NCBI RefSeq assembly: GCF_034931365.1
Contig: NZ_JAYGII010000009.1
Location: 1-64,000, forward strand
Length of the DNA: 64,000 nt
Origin: Natronospira elongata
Lineage (GTDB): Bacteria > Pseudomonadota > Gammaproteobacteria > Natronospirales > Natronospiraceae
Direction: 5' to 3'
Part shown: positions 51,100 through 61,100 of the stretch, piece after piece
How positions within the stretch are numbered: position 1 is the stretch's first letter
Layout of the letters: every line of letters begins with the position of its first letter
Translations under genes and position numbers: made by a program
The notes under the pieces: generated by a model
Database searches by the model: none
Told to the model about the DNA's origin: nothing
Seen by the model: the letters and a program-made list of their open reading frames with translations, nothing else

Positions 51100-51183
51100 G
51101 TCTCTCTCCTGCTCGTAAGAATTTGCCTGGTCATTGTAGTGTATTCGTAGCAGTCGGCGCTGGCTGCCCCCCATCTGGGGGGG

Positions 51184-52239
51184 TCAGACAATGCGGGGCT
51201 CGGGCTCCAGGCGCAGGCCGAATTCGGCCTCCACACGGGCCATGGCTTCCTGGGCGGCCGCCCACAGCTCGGCACCAGTGGCGCCACCATGGTTGACCAG
51301 AACCAGGGCATGTTGTTCGGCAAAGCCCGCGGCGCCCCGCCGCCAGCCCTTCAGGCCGCATTGCTCCAGCAACCAGGCAGCGGACAGCTTGCAGCCGCCA
51401 TCCGGGAGCGGAAACACCGGCAGAGCGGCATGGTCCGCCTGCAGGGCTGCCGCCCTGGCCGCACTGACCACCGGATTCTTGAAGAAACTGCCCGCATTGC
51501 TCAGCCGGGCGGGGTCGGGCAATTTGCGGCGGCGGATGGCCTCCACCGCCCGGGCCACCGCTCGCGGCTCGGGACGGTCGATGCCCATGGCAGCCAGTTC
51601 TTCACGCACACCGGCATATTCCAGTGCCGGCTCACCGCTGCACGGCAGGTGGAAATTCACGTGGGTGACAACGAAGGCATCCCGTTCCCGCTTGAAACGG
51701 GAATCGCGATAATCGAAAGCGCATTCCGGGTGGGAAAATTCACGGAATTGCCGGGCCCGCCGGTCCCAGACCGTGACGCTGCGGATGAACCGTTCCACTT
51801 CCACCCCGTAGGCGCCGATGTTCTGGATGGGCGCCGCGCCCACGGAACCGGGAATCAGAATCAGGTTTTCCAGGCCATGATAGCCCTGCTCCAGGGACCA
51901 GCGCACAAAGGCATCCCAGTTCTCACCGGCGGCCACACGGATCAGGTCACCGTTCTCTTCACGGGATACCCCCTCGATGCCGCGATTGACCATCAGCCAG
52001 ATACTGCCCGGGAAATCCGCCCTGAACAGCACATTACTGCCTCCCCCCAGGACCAGATCGCCGTCCCGCGGTGGCTGTGCTTCGAACAGCCTGGGGTCGC
52101 TGACACGCAGCAGGCGAGTGGCACGTACCGGCACCGCCAGGGTATTCAGGGCTGACAGCTCAGCATCCCGGCAAACCTCGAGCCCCGTCCCCTTGTCCCC
52201 GTCCTGTGTCTGCCGCGAAACCATGCAATCGCCTCTCAT
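51184..52239 (-). CDS. murB: UDP-N-acetylenolpyruvoylglucosamine reductase
   Basis: MurB reduces UDP-GlcNAc-enolpyruvate to UDP-MurNAc with FAD and NADPH in peptidoglycan synthesis. The 351-residue product has the FAD site LGGGSNVLF, the ENLILIPGSVGAAPIQNIGAYG (parts LIPGSVGAAP and QNIGAYG), the proton-donor serine in NAGSFFKNP, and the C-terminal LVNHGGATG. This is the E. coli type of MurB. Starts at 52239 (GGGAG upstream) and 52224 (AGAGG upstream) are both plausible; I report the former. It is divergent from slyX. Confidence 0.94.
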   Translation of the reverse strand: MRGDCMVSRQTQDGDKGTGLEVCRDAELSALNTLAVPVRATRLLRVSDPRLFEAQPPRDGDLVLGGGSNVLFRADFPGSIWLMVNRGIEGVSREENGDLIRVAAGENWDAFVRWSLEQGYHGLENLILIPGSVGAAPIQNIGAYGVEVERFIRSVTVWDRRARQFREFSHPECAFDYRDSRFKRERDAFVVTHVNFHLPCSGEPALEYAGVREELAAMGIDRPEPRAVARAVEAIRRRKLPDPARLSNAGSFFKNPVVSAARAAALQADHAALPVFPLPDGGCKLSAAWLLEQCGLKGWRRGAAGFAEQHALVLVNHGGATGAELWAAAQEAMARVEAEFGLRLEPEPRIV

Positions 52240-52334
52240 CGGCCACTCCCGGCCTTGATTCCCCGCCTCGAACGGGCATGATACCGAAGCCGTGCCAACG
52301 ATACCCGCCGGTCCCAAGCAGCGGAGCAATGCCC

Positions 52335-52541
52335 ATGGAATCCCGTCTGACCCATCTGGAAGAAAAACTGGCCCACCAGGAAGCGGCATTGACCGCCCTG
52401 AGTGACACGGTCTACGCCCAACAACGGGAACTGGAAGCCCTCAAGGCCCGCTGCCAGCATCTGTCTGACCGGGTGCAGACCCTGCAAGAACAAAGCGGCG
52501 GCTCATCCCCCCAGGGGCATGAGCCGCCGCCACACTACTAG
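52335..52541 (+). CDS. slyX: SlyX family protein
   Basis: The 68-residue protein is almost entirely one coiled coil (MESRLTHLEEKLAHQEAALT, then TVYAQQRELEALKARC) with a Gly/Pro-rich end PPPHY. Length and pattern match SlyX, a conserved small protein of unknown role. The start ATG 52335 is 8 bases from GGAG; an ATG two codons earlier is too close to it. The last quarter of the gene contains a strong inverted repeat. Confidence 0.9.
   Translation: MESRLTHLEEKLAHQEAALTALSDTVYAQQRELEALKARCQHLSDRVQTLQEQSGGSSPQGHEPPPHY
52495..52530 (+). terminator. Inverted repeat inside the 3' end of slyX
   Basis: Perfect 12-bp arms GCGGCGGCTCAT and ATGAGCCGCCGC are separated by 12 bases and lie before the slyX stop codon (52539-52541). 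No T-tract follows. It may act in termination between slyX and the convergent M28 peptidase gene. Confidence 0.55.
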
Positions 52542-52551
52542 CCGGCAGATC

Positions 52552-54147
52552 TCAGTCTTCCGGCTCCCGCGGCATGGGCTTGCGAGGCAGAGACTCGTCC
52601 CGCATGGCGGCATGATAGAGGAAGGACGCCAGCACCACCGCGGACTGAATCAGGTCATCCCGCTCCACATGGTCCCGGGTGTCCAAGTGGGAATGGTGGG
52701 TGTGGGCGAAATAATCCAGGCGATCCTGAATGAACTGAAAACCGGGAATACCCACCGCGTCAAAGGCCACGTGGTCGGTGGAACCGGTATTGCGGCTGCT
52801 CACGGTGGTCGCCCCCAGATCGTGGAAGGGCTCCAGCCAATTCTCGAAGATCGGCATTGCCGCCACATTCTCCTGAGCGTGGATGCCTCGAATTCGGCCA
52901 CTGCCATTGTCGAAGTTGAAATAGGCCACATGCCGGTCATGCCCGCGCAGGGGCTCGATGGGCCAGGTCGCATCACGCAGGCGGGCCGGTAGGGCCAGTT
53001 GCTCTTCGTCCTCGTGCTCGGGGCGAGTGGCGATGTAATCATCCACATAGGCTCGCGAACCCAGCAGACCCTGCTCTTCACCGGACCAGAGGCCGACGCG
53101 AATGGTCCGCCGGGGCTGAACGCCGATGGCCTGCAGAATGCGCACGGCCTCCATCACCACCGCCACGCCCGCGGCATTATCGGTGGCACCCGTGCCCGGA
53201 TGCCAGGAATCCAGATGGGCACCGGCCATGACAATCTCGGGATTGCGCCCCCGACCCGGAATCTCGGCCAGGGTGTTGTAGGCCTGAAGATCGTCATCAT
53301 GGAAACGGGCCTTCACATCGAGACCGATTTCCACTGCCTTGTCCCGCTGCAGCAAGCGCGCCAGCAGATTGTAGTGTTCGCTGGCCATCTGCACGGCGGG
53401 GACACCCGCCTCGGCATCGGCATCATGGGCCGCACCGGCGCCCGTGCGCACAATGCCGTAATCCCGTGAGCTGATATGGACAGTCGCCAACACGCCCTCT
53501 TCGGCGAGGAAGGCATTGCGCTTTTCACGGAAGTGGTGCATCTGCACCCGCCGCTGACGCCAGTCCGGCCCGGCCTCGCCCGGAATCGGAAAACGCTCCA
53601 TGTTCTCCAGGGAGTCATCATCATGGCGGTGGAAAGGTGAGCGCTCCTGCTTCTCGATCTCTCGGGGCTCGTCCAGCAACAGGATCTTGCCTTCCAGCTT
53701 GCCCGCGTACTTTTCGAGATCAGATTCATCCTCGAGCTTGACCCGCTTCGCAGGGCCCTGCACCGGGCCGTCGGTGCCGGGCGTCCAGGCACGAGGATAG
53801 ATGATCAGAGGGGCCTTGCGGGGAGATGCCAACCAGGCGTGGCTGTGATCAAAGGACCACCCCTGCCCGAAGTCAAAACCATGCAAGCGGGCATTTTCCA
53901 GTCCCCAGGACTCGAGCTGCTCCCGCGTCCATTCATTGGCCTTGTTCATGCCCGGCGAACCGGTCAGGCGCGGCCCGATGACATCGGTGAGATAGTCCAG
54001 GGTATCCATCACCTGAGAGTGATGCAGACCCTCGTGACGAATCTCGTTGACCACGTCCAGATCGACTTCCGCCTGGGCCGGGGCCATCCAGGTACTCACA
54101 CCTAGAATCAAACCAGCACTCAAGCCACTTGCCCAATGCTTAACCAT
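52552..54147 (-). CDS. Secreted M28-family zinc aminopeptidase
   Basis: The 531-residue protein has a signal peptide (MVKHWASGLSAGLILGVSTWMAPAQA). A PA-like insert region lies at 130-290 and an M28 peptidase domain after about 310. The zinc ligands are in AGAHLDSWHPG, the bridging Asp in GATDNAAG, Glu-Glu in SGEEQGLLGS, Asp in YFNFDNGSG and His near the C-terminus in THHSHLD. It resembles bacterial secreted aminopeptidases and glutamate carboxypeptidase-like proteins. Start 54147 is chosen from AAGGAG upstream; 54168 is an in-frame alternative. It is divergent from the TonB receptor genes across a 417-base regulatory gap. Confidence 0.92.
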   Translation of the reverse strand: MVKHWASGLSAGLILGVSTWMAPAQAEVDLDVVNEIRHEGLHHSQVMDTLDYLTDVIGPRLTGSPGMNKANEWTREQLESWGLENARLHGFDFGQGWSFDHSHAWLASPRKAPLIIYPRAWTPGTDGPVQGPAKRVKLEDESDLEKYAGKLEGKILLLDEPREIEKQERSPFHRHDDDSLENMERFPIPGEAGPDWRQRRVQMHHFREKRNAFLAEEGVLATVHISSRDYGIVRTGAGAAHDADAEAGVPAVQMASEHYNLLARLLQRDKAVEIGLDVKARFHDDDLQAYNTLAEIPGRGRNPEIVMAGAHLDSWHPGTGATDNAAGVAVVMEAVRILQAIGVQPRRTIRVGLWSGEEQGLLGSRAYVDDYIATRPEHEDEEQLALPARLRDATWPIEPLRGHDRHVAYFNFDNGSGRIRGIHAQENVAAMPIFENWLEPFHDLGATTVSSRNTGSTDHVAFDAVGIPGFQFIQDRLDYFAHTHHSHLDTRDHVERDDLIQSAVVLASFLYHAAMRDESLPRKPMPREPED

Positions 54148-54267
54148 TTCCCGAATCTCCTTGTGCAACGGAATGGGGATAGTAGCAACTAAACGAAATC
54201 GGTCGTAGAAATGGCGTTCTTTTGGCGCAACATTCCCGAATGATCACCGCTCAAACCACCCCTACTC

Positions 54268-54277
54268 TTCGTACGAA
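54268..54277. promoter_or_regulatory. Palindrome TTCGTACGAA, copy 1
   Basis: A perfect 10-bp palindrome lies in the gap between the M28 peptidase and the first TonB receptor. The same palindrome recurs near 57963 and at 61418. It is a candidate site for an unidentified dimeric regulator. About 15 bases downstream begins an A/T-rich run. Confidence 0.5.
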
Positions 54278-54342
54278 CGACTTCTATTTTAGCGCTCGAA
54301 TCAGTTAATTAGATTTTTTTTCGATTTATTGACTCAAATCAG

Positions 54343-54389
54343 TTTGCACAAATACCCACCTGTGATATTAAAGCAACAGCACGGATGCT
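54343..54389 (+). promoter_or_regulatory. Conserved promoter-like block upstream of TonB receptor 1
   Basis: TTTGCA (54343-54348), a 17-base spacer and TATTAA (54366-54371) form a plausible sigma70 promoter, preceded by an A/T-rich stretch. The block then continues AAGCAACA and CACGGATGCT. The same layout recurs before receptor 2 (57915-57962), so it was duplicated with the gene. The leader from here to the ATG is about 175 bases. Confidence 0.6.
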
Positions 54390-54564
54390 GCCGCGCTCGA
54401 CCAGGGGTGGCCTCGACCTCAGCAATATTGAGGACCGACACCGGACGAGCGATCCAGTCGGCCGGACAAGAACCGTCCGGTCACCGCTCACTGCCTGACC
54501 ACGGAAGACAGCAAAGAGTTCGTTGCAAGCCTGAAAAATGCTCACAGCTAGGGAGTAATCCGAT

Positions 54565-57500
54565 ATGAAACCCGACAACCCTTTACGCCGCGCGATTCGT
54601 CTGGCGTTGTTGTCCGGCATGGCCGCGGCGCTCGCCGCCCCCATGGCCATGGCTCAAAACAACGATAACGACGAGGAAGAAGAACTTCGGGAACTGGACC
54701 GTGTCCGCGTGACCGGTACCCGCATTACCCGCGAAGGCATCGACACCCACTATCCCGCCCTCAGCATTTCCAGCCAGGAACTTGAGGACCGGGGCTTTAC
54801 CAATGTGGCCGATGCCCTGAATGAACTGCCCAGCTTCGGTGCACCGCCCATCACCCCCGATGGCACCCAGAACACCTTCAACCTGGGCCAGAACTTCGTT
54901 GACTTCCTGGGCCTGGGCTCCCAGCGGACCCTGACCCTGGTCAACGGCCGCCGCTTCGTGTCCCAGAATACTCCCAGCATCTTCGCCGCCTCCGGTGGCC
55001 TGCAGGTCGACTTCAACGTCATCCCCGTGGCCATGGTGGATCGCATTGAAGTCATCGGCATCGGTGGTGCGCCGATCTATGGCTCCGACGCCATTGCCGG
55101 CACCATCAACGTCATCCTCAAGGATGACTACGAAGGCGTTGACTTCAGTCTCCAACGCGGAATCACCGCCGAAAGTGACGCCCAGACCGACATGTTCTCC
55201 TATGTGGCCGGGGCCAACATGTTCGACGGTCGCGGCAATGTGACCTTCTCCGTGGAGTGGTTCAATCAGGAAGGCCTGGAAGGCACTGCCCGCCCGGACC
55301 TGCTTGCTTCCGAGAACAACTGGTTCTGGGGTGTTGACCCCGACGGGGTTCGTCGCCTCTACAACGACTCCCGCATGAACCTGTTCGCCTTCGGTGGCCT
55401 GGTCAGCCCTGGCTTCCAGACCGTTCCCAGCTTTGGCATCGGCGCCATGCCGAATGACGGCGTGTTCTACCAGTTCGACGAAAACTCGGACCTGGTCCCC
55501 TTCCAGCCGGGCACCCCACACCCCAACAGCGCCTTCTTTGCCATTGGGGGTGATGGCGCGGACTTCTTCCGGGAAGTGGAACAGCTTCGCTCCCCGCTGG
55601 AGCGTAAGGTCATCACCAGCTCCATGAACTATGACCTGACCGATGACGTGCGCTTCTCCTCGGATTTCCTGTTCTCCGAGTCCAGCGCTACCGAGCTCAC
55701 CAGTCAGGGTGGTTTCCAGACCTGGGCCTTTGGCGGAACCAGTGGCCCGCTGTTCTTTGAATCCGACCATCCATTCCTGTCCGATCAGGCTCAACAACTG
55801 CTGGCGGACAACGGCCTACCCGGCTTCTGGTTGCACCGCTTCAATAACGACATCATCGACCCCTCCAGCTCCCGGGAACAGAACGTGTGGCGCTGGACCG
55901 CGGGCCTGGACGGTGAGATCTTTGCCGGCAATCGCCGCTTTGACTGGGATGTCTCGGTTGTGGCCGGTGAAAGCAAGGCCGAGACACGAGACGAGGGCAT
56001 CATTGACGGTCGCTTCATCAATGCACTCGACGTCCGCGTACTGACCCAGGATGATCTGGATGCGGTGGATCCCAACGATCTGCTGGCCATCTCAGGCACC
56101 GATACCGCGGACGTGGGCGACATGATCTGTGAGTCGGTTTATCAGGCCGCTCTCGGAAACGTGACCGGTGTCAGCGGCTCTGGTATCACGGCCGAGAACA
56201 TTCCCTTCGTTGACGGCTGTATTCCGCTCAACCTCTTTGGCGAGGGTGTGCGAGATCCGGCGGCCCGCGACTGGGTAACCGGCGATCGCATGACGCAAAC
56301 GCGGATTGGCCAGGCCATCTATACCGCCAACTTCGGTGGCGATCTCTTCGAACTGCCCGGTGGCATGTCCGCCTTCAACGTGGGTTATGAAACCCGCCGC
56401 GAAGACGCTCGCTTCATCCCCGGATTGGGCACCGAAGTACCGCTGACGCGTTCGGCACCCTTCGCGGAAACCGGCGGCAGCTACAAGACCGACGAGTTCT
56501 ACGGTGAGCTGTTCTTCCCGGTCTTCGGCCCGGGTAACCAGGTACCACTGGCACATCGCCTCGAGTTCAACGCCGCTGTGCGTGAAATCGAAAACAATCT
56601 GGCCGGTGATGCCACCGTGTGGTCCCTGGGCGGTGTCTGGGCTCCGGTCCGTGACGTTGCCATCCGTGGTAACTACACCGAGTCCATTCGCGCACCGTCC
56701 CTGGTGGAGCTGTTCGCACCCCAGACCCAGGTGTTCAGCTTCGCCAATGACCCCTGTGACTTCCGCTTTGTGGACTCCGGTCCCGATCCGGACACTCGCC
56801 GGGAGAACTGTGAGCAGGACCTGGGTGAGGATCCGGATGGCTTCACCTCCGAGATCGTCAACGCCACCGGCGTGGGCCGTTCCGGCGGTAACCCCGACCT
56901 CGAGAATGAGTTCGCCGAATCCTATGCCCTGGGCGTGACCTTCGAGCCTCGCTGGGTGGACAACCTGGTCCTGACCACGGACTACTACCACATCGAGATC
57001 GAGGACGCGATCACCAGTCTGAGCCTGACAGACCTGATGGAGGCCTGTTACGACTCACCTGACTTCCCCATCCCGGCCTGTAACTCCTTCACCCGTGATG
57101 AGGACGGCCAGGTGGCGGACTTCCTGACCGGTCAGACCAACGCCCAGGAGTTCCGTCTTACTCAGCTAAACGTGGGTCTGCAGTACCGCTTTGACGTGTC
57201 CGACTTCTTCGGTCTTTTCTCCGAAGGCATGGGCGCACGTGACATGGGTACTCTGGGGCTCAACACCCGTTTCTCGCAGACTCGTGACCGCACCACCTCG
57301 GTGGCCGGTGACGAGGCCCCGCGCCAGGTGGGTGGCTTTGGCCAGCCCAAGAACCGGGCCATTGTCGATACCACCTGGACCCGCGGCGACTGGCGCGTGT
57401 TCTGGCGGACCGACTGGACCCGTCGCCCGCGCATCGATCCGCGTCTCGACAACATCTATCACGATGAGGACGGCCGCGGTGTGATCCGGACCCGTTCACG

Positions 57501-57696
57501 GCATATCCACAATGCCTCCGTGTCCTACAACTTCGGCCGCTGGGCCGACTGGGCACCGCAAAGCACTGTGATTCAGTTCACCGTGAACAACCTTTTCGAT
57601 CGCGAGCCCAACAGGATCGAAAATGCGTCCGGTCATTTCGGCATGGATGAAATCCTGGGCCGCCGTTATCAGCTCACCCTCCGGGGTAGCTACTGA
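54565..57696 (+). CDS. TonB-dependent outer-membrane receptor 1
   Basis: The 1043-residue protein has a signal peptide (MKPDNPLRRAIRLALLSGMA, cut near AMA), a short acidic segment, and a TonB-box-like ELDRVRVTGTRI. The plug domain (LGLGSQRTLTLVNGRRFV and PIYGSDAIAGTINVILK) and a barrel ending in YQLTLRGSY follow. It lacks the carboxypeptidase-like N-terminal domain of SusC proteins. Ligands of this branch are oligosaccharides, peptides or metallo-complexes; which one cannot be told. A close paralogue follows, also on the plus strand, and an M28 peptidase lies upstream. GGGAGTAAT lies before the ATG, shared with receptor 2. Confidence 0.92.
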   Translation: MKPDNPLRRAIRLALLSGMAAALAAPMAMAQNNDNDEEEELRELDRVRVTGTRITREGIDTHYPALSISSQELEDRGFTNVADALNELPSFGAPPITPDGTQNTFNLGQNFVDFLGLGSQRTLTLVNGRRFVSQNTPSIFAASGGLQVDFNVIPVAMVDRIEVIGIGGAPIYGSDAIAGTINVILKDDYEGVDFSLQRGITAESDAQTDMFSYVAGANMFDGRGNVTFSVEWFNQEGLEGTARPDLLASENNWFWGVDPDGVRRLYNDSRMNLFAFGGLVSPGFQTVPSFGIGAMPNDGVFYQFDENSDLVPFQPGTPHPNSAFFAIGGDGADFFREVEQLRSPLERKVITSSMNYDLTDDVRFSSDFLFSESSATELTSQGGFQTWAFGGTSGPLFFESDHPFLSDQAQQLLADNGLPGFWLHRFNNDIIDPSSSREQNVWRWTAGLDGEIFAGNRRFDWDVSVVAGESKAETRDEGIIDGRFINALDVRVLTQDDLDAVDPNDLLAISGTDTADVGDMICESVYQAALGNVTGVSGSGITAENIPFVDGCIPLNLFGEGVRDPAARDWVTGDRMTQTRIGQAIYTANFGGDLFELPGGMSAFNVGYETRREDARFIPGLGTEVPLTRSAPFAETGGSYKTDEFYGELFFPVFGPGNQVPLAHRLEFNAAVREIENNLAGDATVWSLGGVWAPVRDVAIRGNYTESIRAPSLVELFAPQTQVFSFANDPCDFRFVDSGPDPDTRRENCEQDLGEDPDGFTSEIVNATGVGRSGGNPDLENEFAESYALGVTFEPRWVDNLVLTTDYYHIEIEDAITSLSLTDLMEACYDSPDFPIPACNSFTRDEDGQVADFLTGQTNAQEFRLTQLNVGLQYRFDVSDFFGLFSEGMGARDMGTLGLNTRFSQTRDRTTSVAGDEAPRQVGGFGQPKNRAIVDTTWTRGDWRVFWRTDWTRRPRIDPRLDNIYHDEDGRGVIRTRSRHIHNASVSYNFGRWADWAPQSTVIQFTVNNLFDREPNRIENASGHFGMDEILGRRYQLTLRGSY

Positions 57697-57733
57697 TGCG
57701 GTAAGCCTTGGATAGCTAGACCCTCCAAGCGGG

Positions 57734-57769
57734 ACGGGCCCACTGCCAGGCAGTGGGCCCGTTTTTTTT
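57734..57769 (+). terminator. Rho-independent terminator after TonB receptor 1
   Basis: The perfect 14-bp stem ACGGGCCCACTGCC / GGCAGTGGGCCCGT has a one-base spacer and is followed by eight T residues. Receptor 2 therefore needs its own promoter. Confidence 0.95.
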
Positions 57770-57914
57770 GCCCACGACGGCCGATTCTTGCGCAACAGGC
57801 TTTGGAAAAGGCCAGCGTGTTGCATCGTCGCAACGCAAGAGCGCCCTTCCTGGCCCCCATTCCAGGCCTTTTCGCCTCAATTTCTGGCAGACGCAACAAA
57901 ATAGCCAAAAAGTG

Positions 57915-57962
57915 TTTGCTACGAAAGCAATCTGTGATATCAATGCAACACGCACGGATGCT
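57915..57962 (+). promoter_or_regulatory. Conserved promoter-like block upstream of TonB receptor 2
   Basis: TTTGCT (57915-57920), 17 bases, then TATCAA (57938-57943) repeat the layout found before receptor 1. CAATGCAACA and CGCACGGATGCT extend the match. A TTCGTACGA palindrome follows directly (57963-57971), which would be near or just after the transcription start. Confidence 0.6.
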
Positions 57963-57972
57963 TTCGTACGAC
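57963..57972. promoter_or_regulatory. Palindrome TTCGTACGAC, copy 2
   Basis: It differs from the other two copies at the last base and keeps TCGTACGA. It is placed just after the putative -10 of receptor 2, where a bound protein would block transcription. Confidence 0.5.
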
Positions 57973-58130
57973 ATATGAGGGCGGTATCTCTTATCGCCGC
58001 CCCGGCAACCGACATGTCAGGCCACGCCAGCTACCCCGCCGCTCGGGGCTCACGCATCCATGGACTGGATCGGAAACTGGCACGGCCACGGCAGGTTAAT
58101 TAACCATCGCTTGAGAGGGAGTAATTTGCC

Positions 58131-61100
58131 ATGAACCTTACCGATCCATTGCGGCGCTCCATACGCATTGCGCTGCTGTCCGGCATGGCCGCGGCCCTGA
58201 CCGCACCCATGGCCATCGCCCAGGACAATGACGAGGATGAGGAGGAGTTGCGGGAACTGGACCGTGTCCAGGTCACCGGCTCACGAATCACTCGCGAGGG
58301 CATCGACACCCATTACCCCGCCCTGAGCATCTCCAGTCAGGAGCTCGAGGACCGGGGCTTCACCAATGTGGCCGATGCCCTGAACGAAATGCCGGCCTTC
58401 GGCACCCCGCCGGTCTCCGACACCGGCACCCAGAACAGCTTCAACCTGGGTCAGAACTTCGTTGACTTCCTCGGCCTGGGCGCCCAGCGGACCCTGACCC
58501 TGGTCAATGGCCGCCGTTTCGTGTCCCAGAACAGCCCCAGCATCTTCGCCACCTCCGGTGGCCTGCAGGTGGACTTCAACGTGATCCCCGTGGCCATGGT
58601 GGACCGCATTGAGGTTGTGGGCATCGGCGGTGCGCCCGTTTACGGCTCCGACGCCATTGCCGGCACCATCAACGTCATCCTCAAGGATGACTACGAGGGC
58701 GTGGATTTTGCCCTGCAAACCGGCACCACCGAAGAGGGCGGCGGCGACTTCGACCAGTTCTCCTACGTCGCGGGTGCCAACATGTTTGATGGCCGCGGCA
58801 ACGTGACCATGTCCATCGAATGGTTCAACCAGGACGGCATGGATCGCTTCGAGCGTGGTGACCTCTATGACCCGGAGAATTCCTGGGGTTGGGGCACCTT
58901 TGGTGATCAGACTCGCCGCCTGTTCAATAACGAGCGGACCAATGTCTTTACCAATGCCGGCCTTGCCAGTCCCGAGTTCCAGGTCATTCCGACCTTCGGG
59001 CTGGGTTCCTTTGGAGATGGCAACTTCTACCAGTTCAATGAGAACTCCGATCTGGTGGAATTCACGCCCGGCCAGCCTGCCCCCGACAACCGGGGCGCCT
59101 TCTGGGCCATTGGCGGTGACGGTGACGCTTTCTTCCAGCAGACCGACCAGATCCGTTCTCCGCTGGAGCGCAAGGTAGTCACCACCACCATGAACTATGA
59201 CATCACCGACGATGTCCGCTTCTCCTCGGACTTCCTGTTCGCCGAGTCCGAGGCGGAAGAGCTGAGCAGTCAGGGTGGTTTTCAGACCTTTGCCTTTACC
59301 GGTACCAGCGGCCCCCTGTTGCTGCCCACGGACCACCCCTTCCTGTCCGACCAGGCCCAGCAGGTGTTCGCCGACAACAACATGGACACCTTCTGGATGC
59401 ATCGTTTCAACAACGACATCATCGATCCCTCCAGTCAGCGTGACCAGCATGTCTGGCGTTGGACCGCCGGCTTCGATGGCGACATCTTCGCCGGCGACCG
59501 CCGCTTTGAGTGGGACGTCTCCGCCGTGGTGGGCCGTTCCGCCGGTGAAACTCGGGACGAGGGCATCATCGACGGTCGCTTCATCAACGCACTGGATGCA
59601 GTCGAGCTGACCGACGGCATGATCGCTGACCTGCAAGGTCAACTGGGTGTGGACGATGCCGACGCGGTGGAGCTGGCACTGCTGCAGTTCTCCGGCACTG
59701 ATTCCGCTCAATCGGGCGACATCGTCTGTCAGGCCGTCATTGACGCGGCCCTGGGCGACATCACCGGTGTGAGCGGCAGTGGAATCACCGCCGAGAACAT
59801 GCCCTTCGTGGATGGCTGTCAGCCGCTGAACATCTTCGGTGAAGGCGTGGCCGACCCGGGTGCCCGTGACTGGGTGACCGGTGACCGCATGACCCAGACC
59901 CGGATCAACCAGAACATCTTCACCGCCAACTTCGGCGGCGACATGTTCGAACTGCCGGGTGGCATGTCGGCCTTCAACCTCGGTTTCGAAACCCGTAAGG
60001 AAGAAGCGCGCTTCATCCCGGGCCTGGGCACGGAAGTGCCACTGACCCGTTCCGCGCCCTTCGCCGAAACGGGCGGCCGCTACACCACCGAGGAATACTA
60101 CGGCGAGTTCTTCCTGCCCATCCTCGGCCCGCAGAACCAGGTGCCCTTCGCTCATCGCCTGGAACTGAACGCTGCCGTTCGTGAGATCGAGAACGACCTG
60201 GCCGGTGATGCCACTGTCTGGTCCGTTGGCGGTGTCTGGTCACCGGTGCGTGACCTGACTGTCCGTGGCAACTACACCGAGTCCATCCGGGCGCCGTCCC
60301 TGGTCGAGCTGTTCGCCCCGCAAACCCAGGTGTTCAGCTTCGCCGACGACCCCTGTGACCAGGACTTCGTGGACACGGGGCCCGACCCGGATCAGCGTCG
60401 TGCCAACTGTGCCGAGAGCCTGGGTGTGGATCCGGATGACCTGGATGACTTCACCTCCGACATCACCCTCGCAACGGGTATTGGCCGCTCCGGTGGTAAC
60501 CCCGACCTCAATAATGAAACTGCAGAGTCCTATGCTCTGGGCCTGACCTTCGAGCCCCGCTGGGTCGATAACCTGGTCCTGACCGCGGACTACTACAACA
60601 TCGAGATCGAGGATGCCATCACCAGCCTGACCCTGACCGATCTGATGGAAGCCTGTTACGACGCCACTGATTTCCCCAATCAGGCTTGTGACGCTTTCAC
60701 CCGTGACGACGAGGGTCAGGTGGTTGACTTCCTGACCGGTCAGACCAATGCCCAGGAGTTCCGCCTCAGCCAGGTGCATGTCGGCGCCCAGTATCGCTTC
60801 GACATCGCCGACTTCATGGGCATGTTCTCCGAAGGCATGGGTGCACGTGACATGGGTACCCTGGGTCTGAACATGCGCTTCACCCAGACCCGTGACCGCA
60901 CCACTTCGGTGGCCGGTGACGAGGCACCGGAGCAGGTGGGTGGCTTCAGCCAGCCGCGCAACCGGGCGATTGTCGATACCACATGGACCCGCGGTGACTG
61001 GCGCGTGTTCTGGCGGACCGACTGGATGCGTCGTCCGCGCATCGACCCGGCTCAGGACATTCTGTTCCAGGATGACGACGGCGCTGCGGTCTATCGGACC

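Noticed and set aside
58281..60155. Minus-strand open frame of 624 codons opposite TonB receptor 2
   Set aside because: It is a shadow of the receptor. A similar shadow is opposite receptor 1 only because the two genes are paralogues.
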